Positions 33,650 through 45,979 of a stretch of DNA of 64,000 bases are shown here, piece after piece. The stretch is taken from assembly GCA_029216955.1 (NCBI GenBank), contig JANAVB010029819.1, forward strand, positions 36,320,831-36,384,830, read 5' to 3'. The DNA comes from Iris pallida. Its lineage: Eukaryota > Streptophyta > Magnoliopsida > Asparagales > Iridaceae. The translations under genes were made by a program, and so were the position numbers. The notes under the pieces are model-generated. The model worked only from the letters and a program-made list of their open reading frames with translations, made no database searches and was not told where the DNA came from. Positions within the stretch are counted from its first letter, which is position 1, and each line of letters begins with the position of its first letter.

Positions 33650-36314
33650 GAGTTTGTGTAGTGGTATTCGAACTAGAGTACCACTACAGCCTGCAGTAGG
33701 ATTAGAATATATTTTGAAGGTACTCAATCACAGTTAGGATCCCTTGAGAGATTCCTGGGATGACCCTTGAGAATCTTATCTTGACTTCGATTTAAAAACT
33801 CTTTTTTCCTTGATTTGATTTATCTTTGATTTCTGTTGTTGAATTTGATTTTGATGGATTATGGTTGAATTTGAGTTTGTATTTATTGATTTTGATGGAT
33901 GATTGTTGAATTTTGAATCTTGATGATAGCTGTTGCATCCGAGTTTGTATTTTGATGGATTTTGTTCATTTTTGAATTTTGATGTTCGTTGATAAATTTG
34001 ATTTGATTTTTGGGTATTCATTGTTGATTTAATTTAATTTTTGGCAAGATAAAATTATATGGGCTAGGTCATCTATGTTATGGAATCTAGTCTTCTATAG
34101 TCACATTAGCCAGCATGGTGAGGACATATAGTCTGATTTTGGATATACTTTTCGGGTGTGGGAATTTAAGGTTTTCGCAGCCAAGCTAGCGGCACCGCAA
34201 AAATGTTAAATACCATGATTCTAGAGGTATGTGCATAAGTCAAGGGCTCTGTGATTATCGTAGCCTTGCTTACTAGTATGACGAGGATTTAGATTACCAT
34301 AATTTTGGATAGACGCATATGATTATCAGATTGTACCTTAAATGTTTTCTCTACTTTTGTTTCAGTCATTGAAAAAAAGGAAGGAATTATTATTTGTTTG
34401 TTTTGTTTTGTTTCTTATTATTTAACTTAGGAGTAGGTTTAGTTATTTTTATAAACCTTGTGTAACTTCTAGCTATAGTTTCTCTTAATACAATGAATCA
34501 ATGATTTTGCTAGACCTTATCTTGGAATTGATATTTTAGCTCTGGGTTTCAAAATGGTTCCTTCTTTAAACAGATAAGCAAAACAGATTTTATCGTTATT
34601 TCTTCTTGCTATTATTCTTGTATTAAATAATAATAATAAAACTATCTTGATTACATCAATCGCCTACTTTGCAGTTTTGGTAGGAATCTAAATGTTGGTC
34701 TTGATGTAGAATTTGATTTTTATATTGGGACATGAGAATATATATATTGGACACAGACTCTTCGCCTGACACGTATGCATGCAACACTTGATTTCCACCT
34801 ATTTGAATACATATTAATATGTCGTTGATGTTAAATTTTCAAAACCCCAATATTTCTGGTTTCCTGCTTTCTCCAGCTAAATTCGTAATTTAAATATAAA
34901 TTTCATGTTATTAATTATGTTTACATCACTGCACATGTATATTATACGTAGGGTTGCAATTCAAAATTTTTAGTTGAGTTTTGTGTTTAAATTTGTCAAA
35001 TCTAAGACCGTGTGCATATTAACCCTTAATACTGAATTCCAAATGTTTAATTCAAATTGTTGTTTTATTTTTCTTAAATATAATATTTAGAGCTGTGTAC
35101 ATTGTTGTATGTAGGGATATAAATTTAGGTTTCATATTCTTACATGTTAGGTTGTGATAAACATTGGGTTGGTTTGATGTTCGAATTTCTCCAAAAATTC
35201 TAAAACTGAATACATGTTAACGTTTTTACATTAATTTCAAATGTTTAGTTCAATTTCTGATTTAACATGTAATATTGAACTGTATGCGTAGATAAATGTA
35301 TGGATAGTATGTTAGGGTTTTATTTCTATCATGTTAGGATGTATTGGGAGCATTGAGATTAGTTGTGATGTTTCAAACTCCTAAATTTTGAAATTGCATT
35401 ATGTTAATATTGCACTGGTTTAAATGTTAGCTTATTTTCAGATTTTGTATGTAAATGCTGAACTAAAACTGGGTTTAACCTTTCAATACTAAGCTATAAC
35501 CCTGTACAAGGACACACACACACACCCTAACTTAGTATACCCTGTCATGTAACCTAACCTTTCCTCTCTATGTTATAAACATGTACCTATATAGATATAT
35601 ATATAGAGTTTATGCATACATGTTATAACGTATATAGATACAAAACTAAATCTCTACCTCTTTATATATATATATATATATGTATAAGGTTAGCCATGCA
35701 TGTTATGAGTAAATAAGTTGCGTATTGCAGATTGTTAACCCATATGCCATGAGTAGTGTAACAGGATAGCTATTGTTTTGAAACCCAAATCCTCATATAC
35801 ACTTTCATGTATATTCACGTACACACACGCCTACTATCTAACCATATGAATATGTCCCCATACACATAATGCTAGTTTCCTCCATCTAACACTCTCTATA
35901 TATATTGTGATTGGATTCCAATGCAAGTGATTTTCAATTCGTTAATTTTTGAATTTGATTTTTCGGTACCCTTTATAGATAATTGGTAGTTGCCTTTATT
36001 TTATTTTGATAAGTACCAGTTTTCATATAGGATGGTAGACTGCCTTACAGTTTTGATGGTTTGTTGTTTCTGCAACTTCTCTAGTTTAGCACCCTAGATT
36101 GCTTGTGTGTTTTGATACCCTATGACCGTTTTGGTTTAGCATGACTAGTATACGTAGATGAGACTTTCACTACCACCGTATGCCATGACCCTGTATGTCG
36201 TCCTTTTTAATCACATGATTTGTTTGAGTTCTGGGACTTGATTGTGGGGGTTTGACCTAGAAGGAGTATGGACATTTTAATTTCGAGGACGAAATTTTTA
36301 TAAGGTGTGTAGGA
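33650..36314 (+). other. Non-coding interior of LARD
   Basis: About 2.7 kb, AT-rich, no conserved protein motif in any frame. A GATTTTGATGGATT-like word repeats loosely at 33780-34020. A TA run lies near 35663-35680. The module before the 3' LTR is listed separately. Confidence 0.8.
36279..36314 (+). promoter_or_regulatory. Perfect AGGA stem-loop and purine tract before LARD 3' LTR
   Basis: AATTTCG-AGGA-CGAAATT (36279-36296) is a perfect 7-bp inverted repeat around AGGA. TATAAGGTGTGTAGGA follows up to the LTR start at 36315. Confidence 0.7.
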
Positions 36315-39300
36315 TGTGAGCACCCTGAATTTCTGGTTGATTTTTTCATTTTATTTTATCTTCTGATTGATTGGTTTCGATAAATAATTTATTCTGTTAT
36401 TTTTTCTTTAAGTGTACTTTTCCGTGCCTTTAATATTTGGAGTGTCAGGGATGTTCAACTCTGGAAATCTTCTTCACGAGTTTTGGAGTAGACATGATTG
36501 CCTTCATGACGGTATATAGTGTCCCATCCAAACTTGTTCCCTTGTAATCTTTTTGTTTCGCACAACTTCGGATCGATTTAGACCATTTGATTATTAATTA
36601 ATTTTCCCACTCTTTTCCTTGATCATTTTTAGCACGTTACCGTGACTTTTCATTTGGGAGCACAAGACCAGTCAGTTTCTTGAAACCAACTTCTCATGCA
36701 TGATCTACTCGAGACGCTCGTCACCCATGACCTTAGTGTCCCGCTCAGACACGCCATTTTGTGCTCCATTTGCTTCGCACAACTTTCCTGACACGTGACC
36801 CGATTTTATTTCACCCCACGGTGTCACATTTATTTTCCAACTTGATTTGTGGGTACCCTGTCGACCAATGCCTGTCAGCCCCAATTATGGACATGGCCCA
36901 CATTGAGCCTACTACCCGTCCGATATTTGTGTCCCATTTATTGGAATCCCCATGTGCTACTTATTTACCCATGATCATCAACACCTATTTTTATTCGATT
37001 TTTTGTACAGTGTCCGATTTTGATCCAATCCGGCTCCACCAAGTCCAGCCCAGCTTCGTGCTATCCTCCATTATGACACCCTCAGATCATTATCCTTGAA
37101 AAATAATATCAGATATTCTTCTACCTATTTTAATATTTATTGAAATTTTTTGTTGATTTTAATCCTATAGGAATAACCTAATTTTCCTACATTTAATTTC
37201 TAGCTATTGGATTCCCCTAATTATTCTCCTCCATTCATTTCCTACATACCAACATCCCCAACACCCCTAGCAGCCGGCCCTAACTTCTATGTACTTTCTC
37301 TCTCTCTCTCCTTCATTAATTATCACTCTCATCTCTTTCTCTCTCTCACTCTCATCTCCTTCACCACTCCACAACACCACCCTCCTCCTTCTCTCGTCCT
37401 AGCAACCCGACCACCAACACCATGGCTGCCACCACCATTCCACCTCACCTTAGCCCGAGCCTGGCCGGAGCTCCGCCGCCATGCCCCACTGGACGCGCCG
37501 CCCGTCGCCTGGCCGGTCCGGCCACCGCACGGTGAGCGCGGCACAGCAGCAGCAGCTGCACCGCTGCACAGGCGCGCACGTGCGCGCGCGGGCCGCCGTC
37601 GTGTGCCGTCTCGCCGCCGTACGGCCGCCGTGGCCCTCCTGGTTGTGCGCCCCACTCCGGCGAGAAGCCCCCTGATGGCTACCGTCCTTCGGGACGCGCC
37701 GTCGAGGCGATTCGTGCGTTTTGCACGAAGTCCCGTCGTGACGCGCGCGAAATCAAGTTCGTTTTGGCGCCCCGTCGCAGCGACTTCGCACACGTTTTCC
37801 CAGAAATTCAACCGTTGGATCGGCGATTTCTTCGCTTCGTCACAATTTCGGTATATCCACCTTCACTCTTGTCAATTTTTGTCCGTTGATTTTATCATTT
37901 GATACATCAAAACCGGCCACCAAGTTGACCGTTTAAATTGTATTAAATTTGGACAGTTTCGCGGAGCCAACTTCGTCAGCTTATATCTCCTCCACCGCAG
38001 CTCCATTTGGCATGCTACCATTTCCTGTGTGAAGCTGGTATAACCCTCTTGCTACCCCTCCAGTTTCGTTTCATTGTGAGCTTGTTTGATTGGTTGAATT
38101 CGACGCCAAAGTTGGCCGTCCGAATTCGTAATTTCCAACTTGTAAAATTCCATTTTTGAACACGGGACTCCAGATTTCATTTCTGACACCACCATTAGAC
38201 TTGTGGCGTCGTTCTGGCATGTTTTTATATAAAATTTGTTAGATTTGGAGAACGTGGGCCCTGGCACATTTTTTGGTGCAAAGTGGGCCCCACATTCTGG
38301 GTCAACGTGACTTTTTGACGCCGGCTCATCGGAATCCAATTTCGGATATACCGTTGAGTTTGTATCGTCATTCTGGACTCGTTGACATGTACTTTGCTGA
38401 GTTTTGAGAACTTTGGCTCCGACACGCATTTCCGTGCAAACTGTAATTCTAAGTTTTGGTCAACGGGCCAAATTGAGATCGGGTCAACGGAATCCAATTC
38501 TGGAGATACCGTTGGGTTCGTTTCGTCATTCTGGTTTCGTGGACATATAATTTGTTCTATTTTATAGACTTATTTTCTTGTACATTTTTCGATGCAAAAC
38601 AGCTCCGACACGGACATCGTTTTGACCCGAAATTATCTTTTTGCCCTTGAGTCCAAATTGGACCGATGGGTAGGCTATCCTAGCTAATTTGACCATTCTG
38701 GACACGTTGCCGATATTTATTTCATCGTCCGACAATGTTTGTTAATAATTTCTCTGAGTTTAACCTTTTTATAATTAATTAATAATTAATTCTTATAATG
38801 TTCGTATTTCGGGATTAGTACAACGAAACTGAGATCAGTCAATTCCAGTGATCTCACATCACTGAAATTGACAAGATGAATACGTGGATTACTATAATAA
38901 GATTATCAAACTTACCATTGATCTTCTTATCTAGAATTGTGTGTCGTAAGTTTCGACGTACGAATAACGAAGTACTCTTTATATCTTCAATAATTAGACT
39001 AGAATTGACCATGTTTGACCAGAGTTGACTAGTTGACCAAAGTCAACTGTAAGTCAACACTTGACCTAGTTTGACTAGATTATTGACCGGAGTTGACCTA
39101 GGGTTGATTTGACTTAGAAGAACCTAGGATAATATAGATTGCTTGTAGAGATTCATTTATTTCAACTTGAACACCTTGTAACCTGTGTTGCATTAAATAG
39201 GACTCTGTGGCTTCAGTTGGACCCCCTATACTTATCAGTTGTTCAGGTTATCAGGCGAGTACATTCTTTGATCATTTCATATCCTGCTTAGAATTATATT

Positions 39301-40305
39301 CCTGCTTTAGATTACTTTACTTGATGCTGTCACGACATTATCACGGATTAGTACTATATGGATCTCTTTATGCGATGTTATCTCCCTCGGGAGCATCGGG
39401 TACATTGTGTCATGTGCGTTTCACTTTCATCATGTACTCCTGTGCTTTCACCATACATGTACACTCTTGTGAATCATGTACTCTCATGTTCACAGAGCCC
39501 TTATGTATACTATCATGTGCACCCTTTCATGGGCCCCCATGTGATATCATATACAATAACATAACCTGCTTAGGTCCTTGTGTATTGATTGGGGAAAACG
39601 GGGGAGTGCTAGTAGTCATGTGAACAATTCCATAGTAGTGTAGATCATGTGAAACTCTTTAGTGTAGATCATGTACAAATCTGTCCTGTTCACATGTGCT
39701 ATCCTGTATTCTACATCACTAGTCACTGTTAGTTCTCTATTTATAGTAGATATTTTTATTACAGTTCTCTCTCTGTTTACATACTGTATTTCTTCAGATC
39801 ATGTATCTTACTTTACTGCATGATTATATTTCTAACCTGCTATGATTTATTGAGATGTATTGTGCTCGCTCCTGTCCTGACCGGACCCGTTGATAAATTT
39901 TACAGATAGCTTGGAGGTTGCCTGCTAGCCTAGAGGAGACACAGTAGAGGTTGTATAGGTAGCTAGAATTTTGCTCAGTTTATTTTCAGTTGTCTTGAGT
40001 TGTATTTATGGATTTCTGTATTTGAGTTTTGAGATGTATTTCTGGGTTGTGTATCTTAGACACTTAGACTTCTATCTGCTGTATTTCTTTTGGATTTCAT
40101 GTTTTATCGATCTTCCATTATGCTCTACCCTAGATGTGATTGAGTTTACATTCTGCTATGTCACCCCCATTCGGGGAGTATAAACTGCTTAGTCTTATAC
40201 TGTTAGATGCATGAGACCTATGACAGCGTTCTACCGCCGATACTGCGGCGTAGGCTGGGCATTGTTACGTTCTCGTGCCCTTACTCTAGGGTGTGGGTCG
40301 TGACA
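36315..40305 (+). repeat. 3' LTR of LARD element
   Basis: 3991 bp, starts TGTGAGCACCC and ends GTGACA before CTAAG. It carries the same repeat array (about 38100-38640) and W-box cluster (39005-39114, again about eleven cores). Confidence 0.93.
39005..39114 (+). promoter_or_regulatory. Cluster of W-box cores in LARD 3' LTR
   Basis: TTGAC cores at 39005, 39015, 39025, 39033, 39061, 39070, 39083, 39092 and about 39110, with two inverted cores. The arrangement is that of the 5' LTR. Confidence 0.75.
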
Positions 40306-40828
40306 CTAAGCTAGTTGGACTGAGGTTGGGTCGAAACAATTTACCGAATTGAAATAGACTCGAAAAGTCCACTAATTGGGTCTTGTGTGCCATTTGAAAA
40401 TAAATAGCACATAAAAACTCGATTGAGTGGGACACCTTTGGCATGTGTGTAGTATACTCAAAATAGGTCAAAAATCATATATTAGGTCAAATGGTTTGGA
40501 TCGATGTTGAGTCCCGAAATTAAATTGAAAAATACTACGAGATTACAGTAGATGTTAAAAATGGCCAAATGGACCCAAAAGTTGTTCAATAAAAATATAG
40601 CACAAGGGAACATGTTTGAGTGGGGTATGATATATCAAAGTAAAGATGGAACTGTCTAGATCAAATTATATTAAAGTTGTTTCGAGAAATTGGCATTTCT
40701 TGTGCTCCTAAAATCGAAGCTACAAAAAAGAGTATTTAATAATCAAAACTAATAGCAGAAAATATCCATATAATAAATATATTATATAAAATTTCAAAAA
40801 TAACCCTAGAAAATTCGGAGGGCTTACA
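40306..40828 (-). repeat. Gypsy 3' LTR start, minus strand, cut by LARD
   Basis: The LTR begins at 40828 with TGTAAGCCC on the minus strand, directly after AAGGTGGATAGGT. It runs left to 40306, where the LARD is inserted, and probably resumes at 29491. AT-rich, no gene. Confidence 0.6.
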
Positions 40829-40862
40829 ACCTATCCACCTTAGAAAATTTCATCCTTGAAAT
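40829..40862 (-). promoter_or_regulatory. AGGA stem-loop and purine tract, minus-strand gypsy
   Basis: On the minus strand ATTTCA-AGGA-TGAAAT (40847-40862) is a perfect 6-bp inverted repeat. TTCTAAGGTGGATAGGT follows, then the LTR start at 40828. Compared with the LARD, the loop-closing pair is A-T instead of G-C. Confidence 0.65.
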
Positions 40863-43446
40863 GTAAACACTCAATAATGTAAAAGCAAGCAATAATAGCT
40901 AATTAAAGAAAACATACCTAATCCCATAAAGAGATGAGGAAAAACGTCTCGAATCATATCCTCACGCTCCTAAGTTGACTTGCCTGGTGCATGATGCCTC
41001 CATGCGACACAGACTAAAGTAATGGTCTGGCCCCGCAAAACTTTCTCTCGTCGATCCATAATCTACTGGCTGCTCTTCGTTGGACAGACTCGGTCCCACA
41101 GTAATCTCAAACTGGTCAAGAATGTGACTAGGATCTGACACATACCTCCTCAACTGAGATACATGGAACACATCGTGAACACCCTTCAAGCACTACGATA
41201 AGGCAAGTCTATAAGAGACCACACTAACTCTCTCCAAACTTTCTCTAATACATCAAATGGCATGATATACCTCGGACTAAGCTTCCTCTACCTCCAAATC
41301 TAATAGTTCCTCTAGTAGATAAAATCTTCATAAATACATGATCTCCTGACTGAAACTCTATTGGTTGACGATGACTGTCTGCCTATTGCTTCTACCTCTC
41401 TTGTGCTGCTCGTAGATGTCATTGCATTTGCTTCAGCTTCTCTACAATATGAACCACTAACTCTGGTCCCAGTATATGTCGCTCACCAATATCACTCCAA
41501 CATATTAAAGAATAATACTTCCTTTCATATAAAGATTCGAATGGCGCAATCTGAATACTCACCTAATAATTGTTATTATAAGAAAACTCGACTAAATCAG
41601 ATGGTCCTCCCAAAGACCTCTAAAGTCAAGCATACACGCTCTCAACGTTTCCTCCAAGCTTTGTATGGTGCGCTCCAATTGTTCGTCCATCTGAGGATGA
41701 TATGATGTACTGAACTTCAACCTTGTACCAAAGCTCTTCTCATACTCCTCCAAAAATGTGAAGCAAACCTCGAGTCTCTGTCAGACATAATGCTAACTGG
41801 CACTCCATATAGCCGTACGATATGCTTCATGTACATCTTGGCTAACACCTCCGTAGATTGGCCAACTCTAAAAGGCAAAAAGTGGGCTGCTTTGGTGAGT
41901 CGGTCTATGATCACCAAAACTGCATCTTTACCAACTTGGGCTCCTCGAAAATTTTGTCACAAAATCCATCATAATATGCTCCCATTTCCACTCCAGTATG
42001 GGTAGTGACTGAAGTAACCCTGCTGTTCTCTGATGTTCATCTTTAATTTGCTGACACACTAAATACTTTGCTACAAATTAGGCTATCTCTCTCTTCATCT
42101 TATACCACCAATAATGATGCCTCAAGTCTCTGTACATCTTCGTCCTTCCTAGATGAATAGAATATGGTAAACTGTGTGCCTTTGTCATCAACTCCTGCGG
42201 AAGCTCTCTATTCGAAACGTAGAGGCGGTCTCCACACCTCAAGGTCTCACCCTCATAAATGCACAATCCGGTCTATATGCCGTCCTTAGTCCTTTGTTGA
42301 AGCCTCTAAAATCTTGCATCTGTCGGCATGCAAGCCTTGATCCTCTCGACCAATGACGACTATACCTGAAGACTCGTCAATTGGTCGTCTACTCCTGGAA
42401 ATATAACTTATATCCCCAACTTTTGCATATCCTCCAATAAATGTGGCTGAGATGCCATAGGCCTTCTACTCAAAGCATCGACTACTATATTAGCCTTTCC
42501 TGACTGGTACTGCAAACCAATTTCGAAATCCTTCATCAACTTCAACCATCTTCTCTACCTCAAATCCAAATCCTTCTGAGTGTAAACATATTTTAAGCTC
42601 TTGTGGTCTTTAAAAATCTCTACTCGCTCCTCATACAAATAACGACTCCAAAGTTTCAAGGCAAAGATCAGTACGGCAAGCTGCAAGTCGTGAGTAAGGT
42701 AATTCTTCTCATGAGTCCTCAATTTCCTAGAAGTATAAGCTACAACCTTTACATACTGCATCAAAACACACCATAATCCCTTCTCGGATGCGTCTTTGTA
42801 GATCACGAACCATCCTGGTCTAGATGTTATCATCAAGATAGGTGTAGTAGTCAGGCGCTTCTTCAACTCATCAAATGCCGCTTGACACTCCTCGGTCTAT
42901 ACAAATTCTGGTCCTTGTGAGTCAACCGAGTCATCGGTTCCGCAATCCTTGTAAAGTTCTCAACAAACCTTCGTTAATACCCGACAAGTCCAAGAAAACT
43001 TCTCCCTTAGAGGCGTTGGTCGGAACAATCCACATCTCTACTGCTGATATCTTGGTCAGATCAACTGAAATTCTTTCCTAAGACAACATATCTAAGAAAA
43101 GAGACACGGTCTAAGAAGAACTCGCATTAGTTCAATTTAGCATAGATCCTCTCGCTCCTCAACATCTCCAGAACAATCCTTAAATGCTTCTCATGCTCCT
43201 CGTGGCTCTTCGAATACCAAAATATCATCAATGAAAACAACCACAAATCGATCCAAATATTGATGGAACACCCTATTCATCAAATTCATAAATACAGCTG
43301 GAGCATTCATCAATTCGAAAGGAATTACTAGAAACTCATAATAACCATAGCGAGTCCTGAATGCCGTCTTTGGAATGTCTTATCTACGGACCTTCACTTG
43401 GTGAAATCCCGATCTCAATTCAATCTTCGAAAATACCTTGCCTATT
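40829..43446 (-). pseudogene. Degraded gypsy pol (RT, RNase H, integrase), truncated at 43446
   Basis: Reading down the minus strand from 43446, RT begins at VFSKIELRSGFHQ (about 43430), with [12 protein letters not shown] (43235-43270). RNase H follows at 42555-42866 ([54 protein letters not shown]). The integrase zinc region is 42078-42266 and the core 41717-41917 ([29 protein letters not shown]). The C-terminal VHDVFHVSQLRRYVSDPSHILDQ is at 41090-41189. Many stops and shifts separate the pieces. The sequence is close kin of the young gypsy pol but much older. The protease and first RT motifs are missing, cut by the SIRE LTR at 43447. Confidence 0.85.
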
Positions 43447-44181
43447 TGTAAAGCCCAAACCCAAAATCCAAGCCATTCTACCCTTTGACCTAACTATTCA
43501 TAGGGCAATCAAACTCGGTCACCCTGCCCCAATATCCTATTGGATTAGGTCCCTGTAGACTCGGCTCCAACTTTCGAATTTTTGAACCTTAGGGAATCAA
43601 ACTTTGCCCAAATTCAGTCTCCAAGAATACTGTAAATAGAGTTGAGTTTCACATTCTTTTTATCTCATCTCATCTCATCTTATTTTTTGTTCTCTATTCT
43701 AAGTGTTCTTTGAGCTTTACACTTTCATATCAAAGTCTTTACGACTACTAGCCAAGCTAGTACCAGTTTCGGTTCAATTTAGAAGTTAGTTTGAGTTGTA
43801 AATAAGACTTGAAAACTAATTCATTTTTATCCCGTTTCTTCAGTCGACAAGGCTTGTGGATGTGAATTAGTGTTTTTAGGATTAAAGTACGTGTTGTAAG
43901 AAGTTGCAAGCACTTCATATTCAAAGCTTGTGTTTCACTGCATAGTAGATTCAATACCGAGCTAGAGTTCTCGAGACTGGACTAGTCCTCTCAGAGGAAA
44001 ACCAATATAAACCCCGATTTTTAAGTTTGCTTTTTTGATCTTCTTACTTTATGCATTTACTCTAATACTGTCTGCTTCATATTAGCTATTTACTGCCATA
44101 TAATATTTTAAGTAGTGATTATTATTTTGCTGCATACACGCATTCTATTTACCTCCTCTAGAGGTGCTCAACGGTCCTACA
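43447..44181 (+). repeat. LTR of SIRE-type copia (5' end possibly truncated)
   Basis: It starts TGTAAAGCCC where gypsy pol homology ends and finishes CCTCTAGAGGTGC...CCTACA before the primer site. The words GGACTAGT(C/T)CTCTCAGAG and CCTCTAGAGG are shared with the minus-strand LTR at 58077-59224. At 735 bp it is shorter than that LTR (1148 bp), so the left end may be incomplete. Confidence 0.65.
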
Positions 44182-44183
44182 AT

Positions 44184-44195
44184 TGGTATCATAGC
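44184..44195 (+). other. Primer-binding site, tRNA-Met type with one mismatch
   Basis: TGGTATCATAGC, 2 nt after the LTR end. The standard plant site is TGGTATCAGAGC. Confidence 0.8.
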
Positions 44196-44249
44196 AGGTT
44201 ATTTACAAATATAAGACCCTAGAGTATACATATTTATATAGCAACCGTG

Positions 44250-45900
44250 GAATCAATATTTACCGATGAAGGGCAGTCAACAAATAGACTCACTCTATTT
44301 GACGGAACAAATTACACATATTGGAAGACACGGATGAGTTTCTTTTTCTTGGAATCACTTGACTTTGATCTCTGGTCAATATTGTCATAAACGATTAGAA
44401 AAAGCTACCTAGAATAGTGTTTGATGGCAATTTTGTAGAAAAGCCTGATAATAGATACACAGACTAAGTTTAATAGAGTATCTACATGTACCATATCACA
44501 CAAAATTTGAAAACTTCTTAAGGTAACTCATGAAGGTACTTCACAGGTGAAGGAATCTAAAATTAATCGATCAACACAAGACTATGAGGCTTTTAAGATG
44601 AAGCCAGATAAGACAAGCACTCAGATGTTTACTCGTTTCCTTGATATCACTAATCCTTATTCTTCTTTTGGCAAAGATTATACAAATCATGAGAAGATTC
44701 GTAAGGCACTCAGGGGACTGACCAAGAACTGGAACCCCAAGGCTACCACGATCATACAAGGAAACGAGCTCACTACCATATCGCTGGAGACACTCATGGG
44801 TTAACTAGTGACTCACGAGCTAGCTCTAAAGGACTTTAAAGAAGCTACACCAAAAAAGAAAATCAATTGCCTTCAAAGCTGATTCAAAGAGAATCACATG
44901 TGAAGATAGTAATGAATATGAAGACATTGATGATGAGGAACAAGCCCTTTTAGTAAAGAACATCAAAAAATTCTTGAGGTTTGAGAAATCGAACCGAAAG
45001 AAGAAAGATTTCCATGATAGCAATGAAGAGGAGACTATATGCTATTGATGCAAGAAGACATGGCACATTAAGAAAGATTATCCAATGGCCAAGAAGACAA
45101 GCCGCTATAAAAGATCAAACATAAAGTCTTCATCACAAATACAAGCATCTGGCATGAAAGCGAGGCCAGTGACTCAGAGGAAGAGGAAAGACCTAACAAT
45201 TTTGCAAATGTCTATTTAATGGCATTTGATCAGGTATCAACTAATCCTATGTATGATGACTTCACTTTTAATGAACTTTCTGATACATTTAGTGATTTTT
45301 AGATGAACACAAGAAAGCATTGGACAAATACAAGCAATCTCAAAAAGAGAATAAAACTTACACGACTGAAGTTGAAAGGTTGTCCACCTTATTAAATGAA
45401 GGAGACACCTTCTAGTAGTAATACGGAAGATCTATCAACTCTAAAGCTTAGCCTACATGATGCTCACAAAGATATTGAGAGGAGAGATCATGACTATACG
45501 AAGCTAAATGAGTTATATGAGATAGGGAAAAAGAATTATCTTAAAGTTGTTCAAAAGGTAGATGCTATATCTGCCAAGTATGGTAATGCATGTGAAATCT
45601 CTAAAAAGTTAGAGATTAGGTTGGGCAAGTAGGTCATACCTGTTTATCAAACCAAGATCTGTCCAAGTACACAACATTCACATAGCAGGACACGATCAAA
45701 GAAAGCACGACCAAATGTTGCACATAATCATGCTTTCATTTATAAGTATCTATGAAAGACATAAAAGACTGCTATTTACACTTTAATACCAAACACTAAC
45801 ACTGTTATTACTTGTAATTATTATGGTCAACATGGACATATCTCTCAATATTGCAAATTTAGAAAGTTGGTAGACATGAAGGTATGCACTTGGATACCAA
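44250..45900 (+). pseudogene. SIRE copia gag, many stops
   Basis: Opening block LFDGTNYTYWKTRMSFFF (44299 on) is the DUF4219/UBN2 start. EGTSQVKESKINRSTQDYEAFKM...MFTRFLDITN...LRGLTKNWNPKATTI (44531-44804) is the SIRE capsid region. Two damaged zinc knuckles follow, near 45040 (CY-stop-CKKTWHIKKDYP) and 45818 (CNYYGQHGHISQYC). In each a zinc Cys is Tyr. The piece 45396-45632 is a hydrophilic, probably coiled-coil gag tail. Stops occur throughout. Confidence 0.75.
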
Positions 45901-45979
45901 AAACTAACACATCTGGACTCTTAAAGAAATGGGTACCAAAGGTCACATATACTCATTTTGTAGGTGGGCTAACCCTCTC

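Larger units (their letters stand above)
29492..40310 (+). mobile_element. Non-autonomous LARD-type LTR element with CTAAG target duplication
   Basis: LTRs at 29497-33622 (4126 bp) and 36315-40305 (3991 bp) flank 2692 bp without any gag or pol motif. A perfect 5-bp CTAAG lies outside both ends (29492-29496, 40306-40310). The orientation is plus, shown by the PBS at 33632 and the polypurine module at 36279. Long LTRs with a non-coding interior are the definition of a large retrotransposon derivative. The PBS and 3' module match the young gypsy element, so that family is the likely source of proteins. The LTRs differ by a few percent plus a gap of roughly 130 bp (present at 30540-30690, absent in the 3' copy). 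Confidence 0.9.
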
